Both the position numbers and the translations under genes were made by a program. From Gordonia sp. SL306 (GTDB lineage Bacteria > Actinomycetota > Actinomycetes > Mycobacteriales > Mycobacteriaceae), in contig NZ_CP113063.1 in the NCBI RefSeq assembly GCF_026625785.1, forward strand, positions 1,178,001 through 1,242,000: a stretch of 64,000 nt of DNA. The letters run 5' to 3'. The first letter of the stretch is position 1, and each line of letters starts with the position of its first letter. The notes below the pieces were generated by a model. That model was not told where the DNA came from. It worked only from the letters and a program-made list of their open reading frames with translations, and made no database searches. Of the stretch, positions 1 through 7,864 are shown one piece after another.

Positions 1-1426
1 CGAGCGCCACGAGGCGGTAGTTCGGCGCGGTGGCCACCTCACGCGACCATCGCGCTCCCCGATCCGAGAGTTCGTGGGTCAACGGGCCCCCGCGCATGTG
101 CGCACCGAACACTGCAAGTTCGGTTGCCGGGGCGCCACTCACCTCGGGCCAGGCAGGCGCGGCATCGGCGGTGCCGTCGAGAAACCGGCGCGCGAGATCG
201 GCGATAGCCGCATCGTCGTGTGCACGCCCCAGGAATGTGACGCCGAATTCTGCACGGGTACCGTCGGTCTCGTCGGTCTGACCGGCCGGCACCGCGAGAC
301 CACACAGATCGAAGAGGTTGCAGAAATTCGTGTAGGTGCCCATCCGGGAGTTCACCCCGATCGGGTCCGCGTCCACCTCGGCCAGGGTGGGGTGCATCGG
401 CGCCGTCGGCACCAGCAGGGCATCCGCATCGCCCCACTCCGCCATCGCCTCGGTGTGGAGTTCCGCAAGACGACGACGGGCACGCAGCAGATCAACCGCA
501 TCGAAACGCTTTGCGCCGCTGATGATCCCGGACACCACAGGGTCCAGCCCACACCCGGCGGCGTCGACGAATTGTCCGACCGCATCGTAGCGCTCGGCGA
601 CCAGGGCATCCTCGTACAGCAACTTCGCCGCGGCCAGGAACGGCCCGAGGTCAATGGGCTTGATCCGTAGTCCCGCGGCCTCGGCCCTGGTGACCGCCGC
701 AGCGAAGGCATCGCGCCACGCGTCGTCGAGTTCGGGCAGATCCGCGGGTACCGCGACGGTCGGCTGCTCGGTGGCGGCCAGCCGCGTGGCCGGACCGAAC
801 GGTCGCTTTCCCTGCGCTCTGGCCATCACGGCCATCGCCCGATTCGCGAGATCGAGGTCCGCCGCGAAGATGGTCGCCGTGTCGTAACTCGCGCAGGCGG
901 GCACCACACCCTCTGTCGAGACCACGCCCAGCGTCGGCTTGATCCCGACGATTCCCTGCAGGCCTGCGGGGACGCGTCCCGACCCGGCCGTGTCGGTCCC
1001 GATCGCGATGTCGGCTAACCCCAGGGCCACGGCGACGGCCGAACCGGAGCTCGACCCACCCGATATCCGGTCGAGACGTCGCGAATCCCGAACGGCCCCA
1101 TACGGACTCCGAGTGCCGACGAGTCCGGTGGCGAACTGGTCGAGGTTGGTCTTGCCGATGATCACCGCTCCCGCCGAGCGCAGCGCGGCAACCGCCGGCG
1201 CGTCTGCCGACGGCACATAGGCGTAGTCGGGGCACGCGGCGGTGGTCGGGAGCCCGGCCACGTCCACATTGTCCTTGACCGCGAGGACGATTCCCGCCAG
1301 TGGCCCGCCGGTGGCCAGCGAGTCCTGATGTTCGGCCAGCACCTCGCTCTGGGGGCGAAGTGCGATGAACACCTCCGGACGGTCGGCCTCGTCGATACGC
1401 CGATAGATGTCGGTGATCCTGCTCAT
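1..1426 (-). CDS. atzF: Allophanate hydrolase, 3' end cut by the window
   Basis: Amidase-signature enzyme that would split allophanate into CO2 and ammonia in the cytoplasm. About 475 codons are present, reading off the window edge; family members have roughly 600, so the C-terminal domain is missing here. Visible triad: Lys51 in LAVKDNVDVAG, cis-Ser125 in GGSSSGSA and nucleophile Ser149 in DTAGSGRVPAG. The ATG overlaps the stop of the carboxyltransferase gene upstream (ATGA), so the two are translationally coupled. As the last step of urea or guanidine breakdown through a carboxylated intermediate, it fits the four genes upstream. A different amidase is possible, but the gene order argues strongly for allophanate hydrolase. 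Confidence 0.88.
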   Translation of the reverse strand, partial: MSRITDIYRRIDEADRPEVFIALRPQSEVLAEHQDSLATGGPLAGIVLAVKDNVDVAGLPTTAACPDYAYVPSADAPAVAALRSAGAVIIGKTNLDQFATGLVGTRSPYGAVRDSRRLDRISGGSSSGSAVAVALGLADIAIGTDTAGSGRVPAGLQGIVGIKPTLGVVSTEGVVPACASYDTATIFAADLDLANRAMAVMARAQGKRPFGPATRLAATEQPTVAVPADLPELDDAWRDAFAAAVTRAEAAGLRIKPIDLGPFLAAAKLLYEDALVAERYDAVGQFVDAAGCGLDPVVSGIISGAKRFDAVDLLRARRRLAELHTEAMAEWGDADALLVPTAPMHPTLAEVDADPIGVNSRMGTYTNFCNLFDLCGLAVPAGQTDETDGTRAEFGVTFLGRAHDDAAIADLARRFLDGTADAAPAWPEVSGAPATELAVFGAHMRGGPLTHELSDRGARWSREVATAPNYRLVAL

Positions 1427-3477
1427 GCGACCTTCCCCTGTTCCGCGACCTCCCCTTGCCCGACGGCGTCCGTCAGTGCATCACCCGCCGGTACACTTGC
1501 GAACTCACCCTGACGCGACCACCGCTCGCGCTCCTCGGCACGCGCTGCTTCCATCGTGGCACGCCGCCTCGCGATGTCGCCGGCGTTCTCGTCGAGGAAC
1601 TGCTGGTGCTCGGCGAGCGAGAAGGAGCCGTCGGAGATGCGCACACTGTCGCCGCGGCCTGCTTCCACATCAGCCCGCATGTCGAGGAGTTCCGCCGAAC
1701 TCACCGGGTACCAACGGATCTGGTCGAAGAACCGGAGCAGCCAGGGGTGCTCCGGGTCGAAGCCCGGCGCAGGCGCCGGATACCGGTGGTTCCACACCTG
1801 TGTGGTGCGGCCGACGAACTGGTAACCGCCGGGCCCCTCCATGCCGTAGATGCACATGTAGGCGCCCCCGATCCCGACCGCGTTCTCCGGCGTCCAGGTG
1901 CGCGCCGGGTTGTATTTGGTGGTGACCAGGCGATGACGCGGATCGAGCGGCACGGCAACCGGAGCGCCGAGGTAGACGTCGCCCAGCCCCAGCACCAGGT
2001 AGCTCGCGTCGAACACGATCTCATGGACATCGTCCACGGACTCCAGACCGTTCATCCGGCGGATGAACTCGATGTTCCACGGACACCACGGTGCGTCGGA
2101 ACGAACACCGAGCATGTAGCGCTCGATGGCCTCGCGGGTTGCCGGGTCGTCCCATGACAACGGCAGGTGCACGGTCCGGCTCGGGACGACGAGATCTTCC
2201 GCGGCCGGCAACTGGCTCTCACACTCGTTGAGCCAAGCGAGCATTCGCCCCTGCGACCACACATCGGGGTCCGCCTTGATCTGCAGTGACCGAATTCCCG
2301 GCGTCAGGTCGATGAGTCCGGCGGGTCGCTCGGCGTCGATCCGCTCGCTCAGTGCGTGCACCCGGGCACGCAAGGCGAGATCGAGGTGCATGTCGCCGTA
2401 CTCGACGAGGATGTTGTCGTCGCCGCTGCGGCGGTAGGTGACCGAGGTGGAGCCGTCCGCGGTGGTGGTGGAACCGAGGATGCCGCCGTCCGGATCGCCG
2501 CCAGAGGAGAGAACATCCACAAAGCATGCGCGGCGTCCCAGCCCGGTCTCCGACGGTGACGCGGTCCGATCGCTGCGCACCGGGACGAACTTCACCGTGT
2601 CGCCGGGCTTGAGCTGTCCGAGCTTCCACCGCTGAGCTGTCACGACGGTCACCGGGCAGACGAAGCCACCGAGGCTCGGCCCGTCCGGCCCGAGCAGGAT
2701 CGGCGTGTCGCCGGTGAAATCCAGCGCACCGACGGAATAGGCGTTGTCGTGGATGTTGGAAGGGTGCAGGCCGGCCTCACCGCCGTCGGTGCGGGCCCAC
2801 TGCGGCTTCGGACCGATCAGCCGGATACCGGTGCGGTCGGAGTTGAAGTGCACCTCGTAAGCCGTGCCGAGGAGGTCCTCGATGTCGTCGGCGGTGAAGA
2901 ACTCCGGCGCGCTGTGCGGTCCGACGGTGACGCCGAGTTGCCACGTGTGGGTGAACGCCGGCTGCTCGTCACCGAGGACTCGCCGCACCGCGCCGGTGGA
3001 CAGTCGCGCAAGCGCCAGTTCGTCGCCGTCGTCGAGCTTACGACCGTTGTGACCGCCGAACCGCCCGAGAGTGAAGGTCGACTTGCTGCCCAGATAATCC
3101 TCGGCGTCGACCCCACCGGAGATCGCGATGTAGGCGCGCATGCCGAGATCGGCCGCCGCACCGACGTCGAGGACATCGCCGGCCTCGACGTCGATCGGCA
3201 CCCATTGCGGCACAATCGATCCGTTGACGGTGACCACCGCGGGTGCACCGGTGACCGCCACCCGCGCCGACGCCGCGAAGCGCAGGGCCGGGCCCATCAT
3301 GGTGGCTTCGAGCGCTGCCGCGTGATCAGGATTGCCCACCGCCTGGTTGGCGAGCCGGAACGAGAGGTCGTCCATCGGTCCCGACGGCGGCACACCGACC
3401 TTCCAGTAGCCGACCCGGCCGGGCCAGTCCTGGATGGTGGTGAGCGGCCCCGCACGGAGAACGGTGATGGTGGCCAT
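1423..3477 (-). CDS. Urea amidolyase/5-oxoprolinase family protein, carboxyltransferase part only (urea/guanidine carboxylase-like)
   Basis: 684 residues. The N-terminal half is a KipA/AHS2-type domain (PLTTIQDWPGRVGYWKVG near the start, SGPMDDLSFRLANQAVGN at about 33-50), followed by a KipI/AHS1-type domain from about residue 370. Together these are the carboxyltransferase of urea and guanidine carboxylases. Full-length enzymes carry a biotin carboxylase domain before it and a biotinyl domain after it. Here the protein opens straight into AHS2 and ends shortly after LAEHQQFLDENAGDIARR with no EAMKM-type biotin site. It must therefore act with a biotin carboxylase and carrier supplied in trans, or do something else. 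It lies 31 bases after the second DUF1989 gene and overlaps atzF. ATG start behind a GAGGAG site. Confidence 0.85.
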   Translation of the reverse strand: MATITVLRAGPLTTIQDWPGRVGYWKVGVPPSGPMDDLSFRLANQAVGNPDHAAALEATMMGPALRFAASARVAVTGAPAVVTVNGSIVPQWVPIDVEAGDVLDVGAAADLGMRAYIAISGGVDAEDYLGSKSTFTLGRFGGHNGRKLDDGDELALARLSTGAVRRVLGDEQPAFTHTWQLGVTVGPHSAPEFFTADDIEDLLGTAYEVHFNSDRTGIRLIGPKPQWARTDGGEAGLHPSNIHDNAYSVGALDFTGDTPILLGPDGPSLGGFVCPVTVVTAQRWKLGQLKPGDTVKFVPVRSDRTASPSETGLGRRACFVDVLSSGGDPDGGILGSTTTADGSTSVTYRRSGDDNILVEYGDMHLDLALRARVHALSERIDAERPAGLIDLTPGIRSLQIKADPDVWSQGRMLAWLNECESQLPAAEDLVVPSRTVHLPLSWDDPATREAIERYMLGVRSDAPWCPWNIEFIRRMNGLESVDDVHEIVFDASYLVLGLGDVYLGAPVAVPLDPRHRLVTTKYNPARTWTPENAVGIGGAYMCIYGMEGPGGYQFVGRTTQVWNHRYPAPAPGFDPEHPWLLRFFDQIRWYPVSSAELLDMRADVEAGRGDSVRISDGSFSLAEHQQFLDENAGDIARRRATMEAARAEERERWSRQGEFASVPAGDALTDAVGQGEVAEQGKVA

Positions 3478-3508
3478 GGGGAGTCAGCTCCTCGTGTCTG
3501 TTCGCGGT

Positions 3509-4174
3509 CTAGCCCGCTGCGGGGCGCGTGACGATGACGCGGACCGCCGTCGGGTCGAATCCGTTGCAGGGGTTGTTGATCTGCGGGCAGTTGGAGATCA
3601 GCACCAGGGTGTCGACCTCCGCACGCAACGCGAGCCGCTTCCCGGGTGCGGACAGCCCGTCCACGATGCCGAGGGAACCGTCGGGATCGACCGGCACGTT
3701 CATGAAGAAGTTGACGTTGCCGACGAGGTCTCGTTTACCGAGGCCGTGGCGCGCACCGCCGATGAGAAAGTTCTCCACACAGGCGTGCTGATGTTTGGTG
3801 TGGTGGCCGTATCGCAACGTGTTGGACTCCTGCGAGCAGGCGCCGCCGAGTGTGTCGTGATTGCCCACCTCGTCGTCGACGATGGTCATCATCGGAGCGG
3901 ATTCCTGGTCGCGGATCACCGTGCCGGTGGTGAGGAAGACGTTTCCCTGCGCGGCGATGGTGGCCTGCGCGGAGTATCGGATCGTATGGTCGTGGCCGCC
4001 ATAGAAGAGAGTGTCGACGGCCTGGTTGCCGTAGAGGTCGACGATGGTCAACACGTCACCGGCGGCGATGACGCCGGACCACGGAGCCCGCTCGCCGACC
4101 TCGGCGTCGTCGATCACCGCTCCGGGCACGAGGGCCAGGTCGGCCGCGTCACGTTGAGACATGGTGGTGGTCAT
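3509..4174 (-). CDS. DUF1989 protein, UAAP2-like (possible carboxyguanidine deiminase subunit)
   Basis: 221 residues, DUF1989/urea-carboxylase-associated family. The metal-site-like block VGNHDTLGGACSQESNTL and the following GHHTKHQHACVENFL carry the family's conserved His, Asp and Cys residues. Paired UAAP proteins beside a carboxylase and an allophanate hydrolase have been shown in other bacteria to form carboxyguanidine deiminase (CgdAB), which makes allophanate; that role here is inferred from family and gene order. It is paralogous to the gene just upstream, 30 bases away. The start at 4174 is chosen for AAGGAG six bases upstream; a second Met (MSQRD) lies four codons later. Confidence 0.82.
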   Translation of the reverse strand: MTTTMSQRDAADLALVPGAVIDDAEVGERAPWSGVIAAGDVLTIVDLYGNQAVDTLFYGGHDHTIRYSAQATIAAQGNVFLTTGTVIRDQESAPMMTIVDDEVGNHDTLGGACSQESNTLRYGHHTKHQHACVENFLIGGARHGLGKRDLVGNVNFFMNVPVDPDGSLGIVDGLSAPGKRLALRAEVDTLVLISNCPQINNPCNGFDPTAVRVIVTRPAAG

Positions 4175-4204
4175 GGTGTTCTCCTTGCAGGGTCGGTCGG
4201 GTGC

Positions 4205-5050
4205 TCAGAAATGGGCCGCGGCCCAGGCGTCTTCGGAGTTCGCCACGGCGCGCTGGTATTCCGGATCGGTCGAGCCGACCGACGACAGCAGGTCGTCGAG
4301 ATCGTCGGGCGCCTGCCAGCCGAGCACCTCGAGGGGGCCTGCCGTGAACACCGGCGCGGGATCGAGGGGATGTGCGGTGTTGACGATCGCAACGATGCAC
4401 GGCAGATGCAGGATCAGGTCGACGGACTTGTCCAGCCCCGCCGAGCCCTTGGAAGTGAGCGTGCCGTCGGCCTCCACCACGACGCCGTGGAAGAACGAGA
4501 GCGACGGCGCCACGTCGGCTGTGCCCAGCCCGTTCTTGGCAGCGGCCAGGGTGAACAGCTCTCGTCCGGCCGGGCTGTCCGAATGAGCTGCTCCGGCACC
4601 GTACTTGGCCAGGTTCGATCCCACGGTGGTGGTACCGCACAGGGCGTCGTGATGGGCGCTGTCGTCGGCGACGACGGTGGCGAGTACCCGGCCCTGGTCG
4701 CTGAGCAACGGGTGCCCGGTGGTGACGTATGCCTGCCACGGCACCTTGACGGTGTCGGCGACGTTGAGCCGCTCCCACGGTGCGTCCACGCGCCACAGCA
4801 TCAGGTGTGCGCAGGCGCTGCCGGTGACGTCGCGGAGGCGCAACCTGGTGCCGCGGGCCAGTACCTTGCTGGTGTAACGACCGCCGGGAACCGTTTCGGC
4901 CCAGGTCAATTGGGATGGATCGACGTCGGCGGGCGGATTCGGCCAGGCGCTGGCCGGCACCACCGGCATCGAGTCCGTGAGGGTGCCGGCCTGTGAGCGT
5001 GCATGCTCACGGGCGCCTGCGGTGCTGGCGGTGGTTGCGGTGCCGGACAT
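4205..5050 (-). CDS. DUF1989 protein, UAAP1-like (possible carboxyguanidine deiminase subunit)
   Basis: 281 residues, the longer of the two DUF1989 paralogues. The conserved block DDSAHHDALCGTTTVGSN aligns with the NHDTLGGAC block of the smaller paralogue; SACAHLMLWRVDAPWERLN is the family's upstream motif. It probably works with the next gene as a heteromeric deiminase on a carboxylated guanidine or urea derivative. The start is set at MSGTATT because AAGGAG lies ten bases before it; the open frame runs further upstream without a ribosome site. A 145-base gap holding a large inverted repeat separates it from the permease gene. Confidence 0.82.
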   Translation of the reverse strand: MSGTATTASTAGAREHARSQAGTLTDSMPVVPASAWPNPPADVDPSQLTWAETVPGGRYTSKVLARGTRLRLRDVTGSACAHLMLWRVDAPWERLNVADTVKVPWQAYVTTGHPLLSDQGRVLATVVADDSAHHDALCGTTTVGSNLAKYGAGAAHSDSPAGRELFTLAAAKNGLGTADVAPSLSFFHGVVVEADGTLTSKGSAGLDKSVDLILHLPCIVAIVNTAHPLDPAPVFTAGPLEVLGWQAPDDLDDLLSSVGSTDPEYQRAVANSEDAWAAAHF

Positions 5051-5088
5051 GGTGATGAAACTCCTTGGAGGGTGGGATGGGTGGTCGA

Positions 5089-5188
5089 CCCTTCGAGACG
5101 CTCGCAAGCTCGCTCCTCAGGGATCGAGGGACGTGGCGGGGTTCCGGAGCCCGGTCCCTGAGGTGTGAGCGAAGCGAGCCACGAAGGG
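5089..5188. repeat. Intergenic inverted repeat, arms of about 35 bp
   Basis: The left arm (5089-5123) and right arm (5155-5188) are imperfect inverted copies: CCCTTCG...CTCAGGGA on the left, TCCCTGAG...CGAAGGG on the right. The element fills the gap between the permease and the first DUF1989 gene and could fold as a long hairpin in their mRNA. A third related copy lies at 58219-58260, so this is a dispersed element. Confidence 0.75.
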
Positions 5189-5195
5189 CGGGCGA

Positions 5196-6737
5196 CTACG
5201 CGCCGACGGTGACCGGCTTGGGATGTTCCTTGCCCCGCGGGAAGCAGGCGATGCCGACGAGCACGGTGATCGCGATGCAGATCGGACCCGCCCAGCGCAG
5301 GATCGGCATCTCCCCCGCCGGATCGAACACCTCGGCCCGCGGCCAGGACAGATTGACCACCATGAACGCGCCGTAGAGGACCGCGAGGAGGTTCACGACG
5401 ATACCGAGACGACCCATCGAGAACAGCTTCTTGCCCTCGGCATCCACCGCGACGCCGCCCTTCGGCCAGCCCTGGAATCGGCGGTACAGCATCGGCGCGG
5501 TGACGGCGAGGTAGGCCAGGTAGATGAGGATGATGCAGACGCTGGCAAGGGTCGCGAAGATCGCCGAGTTGCCGACGTTGACCACGAGGATGCCGATGCA
5601 GAGCAGTCCGATCAGGATCGACGGTGCGATCGGGGTGCCGGTGCGTTCGTTCACGTGGGACAGCGTCTTGGAGAACGGGAGCCGTCCGTCGCGAGCCATC
5701 GAGAACATCAGCCGCGAGCACGCCGTCTGGATCGCCAGGGTGCAGATGAAGATGGCGACGGCGACATCGCACAGCAGGACCTTGCCCCAGAAGCTGCCGA
5801 GAACCGAGTCGAGAACGTAGGGCAGACCGCCGGTGGCGAGTTCGTCGTCGAGGGTGGGCGCCGCCATGAGTGCACCGAGCAGCATCAGTCCGCCACCGAT
5901 CGCGGAGACCGTCAGGGCGAGACGGATCGTTCGGGGAGCGACCCGCCGCGGGTTCCTGGTCTCCTCGGCGAGTTCACCGGCCGAGCCGAAGCCGACCATG
6001 ACGTAGGCGGCCATGAGGCCCGAGACGATGAACGCCCAGATGTAGCCGGGTTGCTGGCCGGGGATGCCGGTGTCGAAGACGACGTCAGGCCCGCGCTTGG
6101 CGTGGGTGAACAGCGCGAGGACCACCGCGACGACGCCGACGAGCTCGCAGGTGACGCCGATGTTGTTGATGCGGCTCATCCAGGAGATGCCGACGCAGTT
6201 GATGGCCGTGACGATGACGAGCAGGATCGAACCGAGCAGCACCGCGTTGGCGGCACCGCTGGTACTGGTCAGGGTCGGGTCGTCGCCGATGATCTGGAAC
6301 CCGCTCCACACCGACGGCAGGACCACCTGCAGTGCAATGGCCGCGGCCGAGGCCGTGACGACCTGGGCGATCATCATGAACCAGCCGCCGAACCAGCCGA
6401 TCACCTCTCCGCCCATTCGCCGCGACCACTGGTAGATGGCGCCCGAGATCGGGTAGCGCGCGGCGATCTCCGCGAAGCAGAGCGCAACCAGGAACTGACC
6501 TGCGTAGACGATGGGCCACGTCCAGAAGAACGCCGGCCCGCCGAACCCGAAGCCCAGGCCGAACAGCTGAAAGATCGTGGTGAGGATCGACACGAAGGAG
6601 AAGCCGGCGGCGAACGACGCGAACGTGCCGAGAGATCGGTGCAACTGTTGGTCATAGCCGAACTCGGACAGATCATCGGCATCGCCGCCCGACGATGTCG
6701 GCGGCTCGGCCGGAGGGGTGATGGCGGTGGAGGTCAT
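5196..6737 (-). CDS. APC superfamily permease
   Basis: 513 residues with about twelve hydrophobic segments between residues 40 and 500. The first holds GFSFVSILTTIFQLFGLG. The GSAGELAEETRNPRRVAPR stretch is the conserved cytoplasmic loop of amino-acid/polyamine/organocation permeases. The start is set at MTSTAITPP with GAGAGG upstream; the open frame extends 92 codons further, but that stretch is Arg/Cys-rich, covers the operators and has no ribosome site. As first gene of the nitrogen operon it would import the substrate, perhaps guanidine, urea or a related amine. It is divergent from a TetR gene with two operators between. Confidence 0.9.
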   Translation of the reverse strand: MTSTAITPPAEPPTSSGGDADDLSEFGYDQQLHRSLGTFASFAAGFSFVSILTTIFQLFGLGFGFGGPAFFWTWPIVYAGQFLVALCFAEIAARYPISGAIYQWSRRMGGEVIGWFGGWFMMIAQVVTASAAAIALQVVLPSVWSGFQIIGDDPTLTSTSGAANAVLLGSILLVIVTAINCVGISWMSRINNIGVTCELVGVVAVVLALFTHAKRGPDVVFDTGIPGQQPGYIWAFIVSGLMAAYVMVGFGSAGELAEETRNPRRVAPRTIRLALTVSAIGGGLMLLGALMAAPTLDDELATGGLPYVLDSVLGSFWGKVLLCDVAVAIFICTLAIQTACSRLMFSMARDGRLPFSKTLSHVNERTGTPIAPSILIGLLCIGILVVNVGNSAIFATLASVCIILIYLAYLAVTAPMLYRRFQGWPKGGVAVDAEGKKLFSMGRLGIVVNLLAVLYGAFMVVNLSWPRAEVFDPAGEMPILRWAGPICIAITVLVGIACFPRGKEHPKPVTVGA

Positions 6738-6783
6738 GATCGTTCGCCTCTCTGCTGAGGGTCGGGAGCTCCACGGTGAGCTT

Positions 6784-6837
6784 TTATCTGTCGAGTGACA
6801 GATAACCGTTCGGCGATTTCTGTCGAATGACAGAAAT
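6784..6837. promoter_or_regulatory. Twin TetR-type operators
   Basis: Two perfect palindromes share one core. Site 1 (6784-6805) is TTATCTGTC-GAGT-GACAGATAA. Site 2 (6816-6837) is ATTTCTGTC-GAAT-GACAGAAAT. Centres are 32 bp apart, about three helical turns. They lie in the divergent promoter region between the permease gene and the TetR gene, where a repressor could control both. Confidence 0.8.
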
Positions 6838-6961
6838 GTTTCGAACCGGAAAACGCACGCTACGTCTGTGTAACACCACCCCAGGTCAGCGCGTCGGCAC
6901 GGGCGGTAACGGTGCACTAGGGTGATTCTGTCGACCGACCAACAACACGAACGGGGACGAG

Positions 6962-7621
6962 ATGGCGACGCCTCCGGCTTCATCGCGCACGGCCGCGAGC
7001 CCGGGACGGCCACGGCTCGTCAAGCCGAAACGCCGGGGCGAGACCGCCCGCGACGAGATCCTCGACGCCGCAGCCGAGCTGTTCACCCGCCACGGGTACA
7101 CCGGGACGTCGACGCGGATGATCGCCGACGCCGTCGGAGTCCGGCAGGCATCGCTATATCACTATTTCAAGACCAAGGACGACATCCTGGCCGCTCTGCT
7201 CGCGACCACCGTCGATCCCTCACTCGAGCAGGCGCGTGAGCTCCTGACGTCCGAGGGGGAACCGCTGCAACGCCTGCTCGATCTCGCCCGCTACGACGTC
7301 ACGCAGCTTGCGGCAGCGCGGTGGAACCTCGGCGCACTCTATTTGTTGCCCGAGCTGGCCGACGTGAGGTTCGGCGAGTTCCGCGCCGCCCGCCAGGAAT
7401 TGTCGGCCGCATACGAAGCGCTCGCCACCGCGGCCCTGGCCGACGTGTCCGACACTCGCGGACTGTTGCCCTTCCGGCTCGTCGAGTCGGTCATCATGAT
7501 GCGGTCCGACGAGACACGCGGCGAACTCGGCGCTCACACGGTCACCGGACTGGTCGACACCATCGTGGGCGCCATCGAGATGCTGATGGAGCACAAGCCG
7601 ACGCAATCGGCCGACGAGTAG
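6962..7621 (+). CDS. TetR family transcriptional regulator
   Basis: 219 residues. The TetR helix-turn-helix spans about residues 26-72 (ARDEILDAAAELFTRHGYTG, then VRQASLYHYFKTKDDILAAL); the rest is the ligand-binding helical domain, with no informative motif. It is transcribed away from the permease-DUF1989-carboxylase-atzF operon, and two matched palindromes sit between the start codons, so it is very likely the repressor of that operon and of itself. The ligand may be the imported compound or a breakdown product; that is inference. ATG at 6962 follows a GGGGACGAG ribosome site. Confidence 0.9.
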   Translation: MATPPASSRTAASPGRPRLVKPKRRGETARDEILDAAAELFTRHGYTGTSTRMIADAVGVRQASLYHYFKTKDDILAALLATTVDPSLEQARELLTSEGEPLQRLLDLARYDVTQLAAARWNLGALYLLPELADVRFGEFRAARQELSAAYEALATAALADVSDTRGLLPFRLVESVIMMRSDETRGELGAHTVTGLVDTIVGAIEMLMEHKPTQSADE

Positions 7622-7864
7622 GGCTGAGAGGAGCCTCCGGAAGCGAGGAAGTCCCGGCTCGTCGAGCGAGATCTTCACTCGAATCACATTGTGGGGATGT
7701 CGAATACATTTGCAGGGAGATATCTCCTGCCTCAGGTCACCGACTGAGATTCTCTGGTTTGCCAACCCGGCAATCACATTCCGCTGCCGATCGGATTCAC
7801 GTCGATCGCGGCTGAGCCGAATCTTGTCGGTGTCGTGCCTTAGATTGGTTGTCAGCAGGATCGG

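Noticed and set aside
6738-6961. Guanidine-I riboswitch before the nitrogen operon
   Set aside because: No ykkC-like conserved stems were recognised; the region holds two TetR palindromes instead.
6738-7013. 92-codon upstream extension of the permease frame
   Set aside because: It crosses both TetR operators and overlaps the start of the TetR gene; a good ribosome site precedes MTSTAITPP.
7712-7730. GGAGATATCTCC palindrome downstream of the TetR gene
   Set aside because: Short, with no U tract and no link to a nearby start; not enough to call an operator or terminator.
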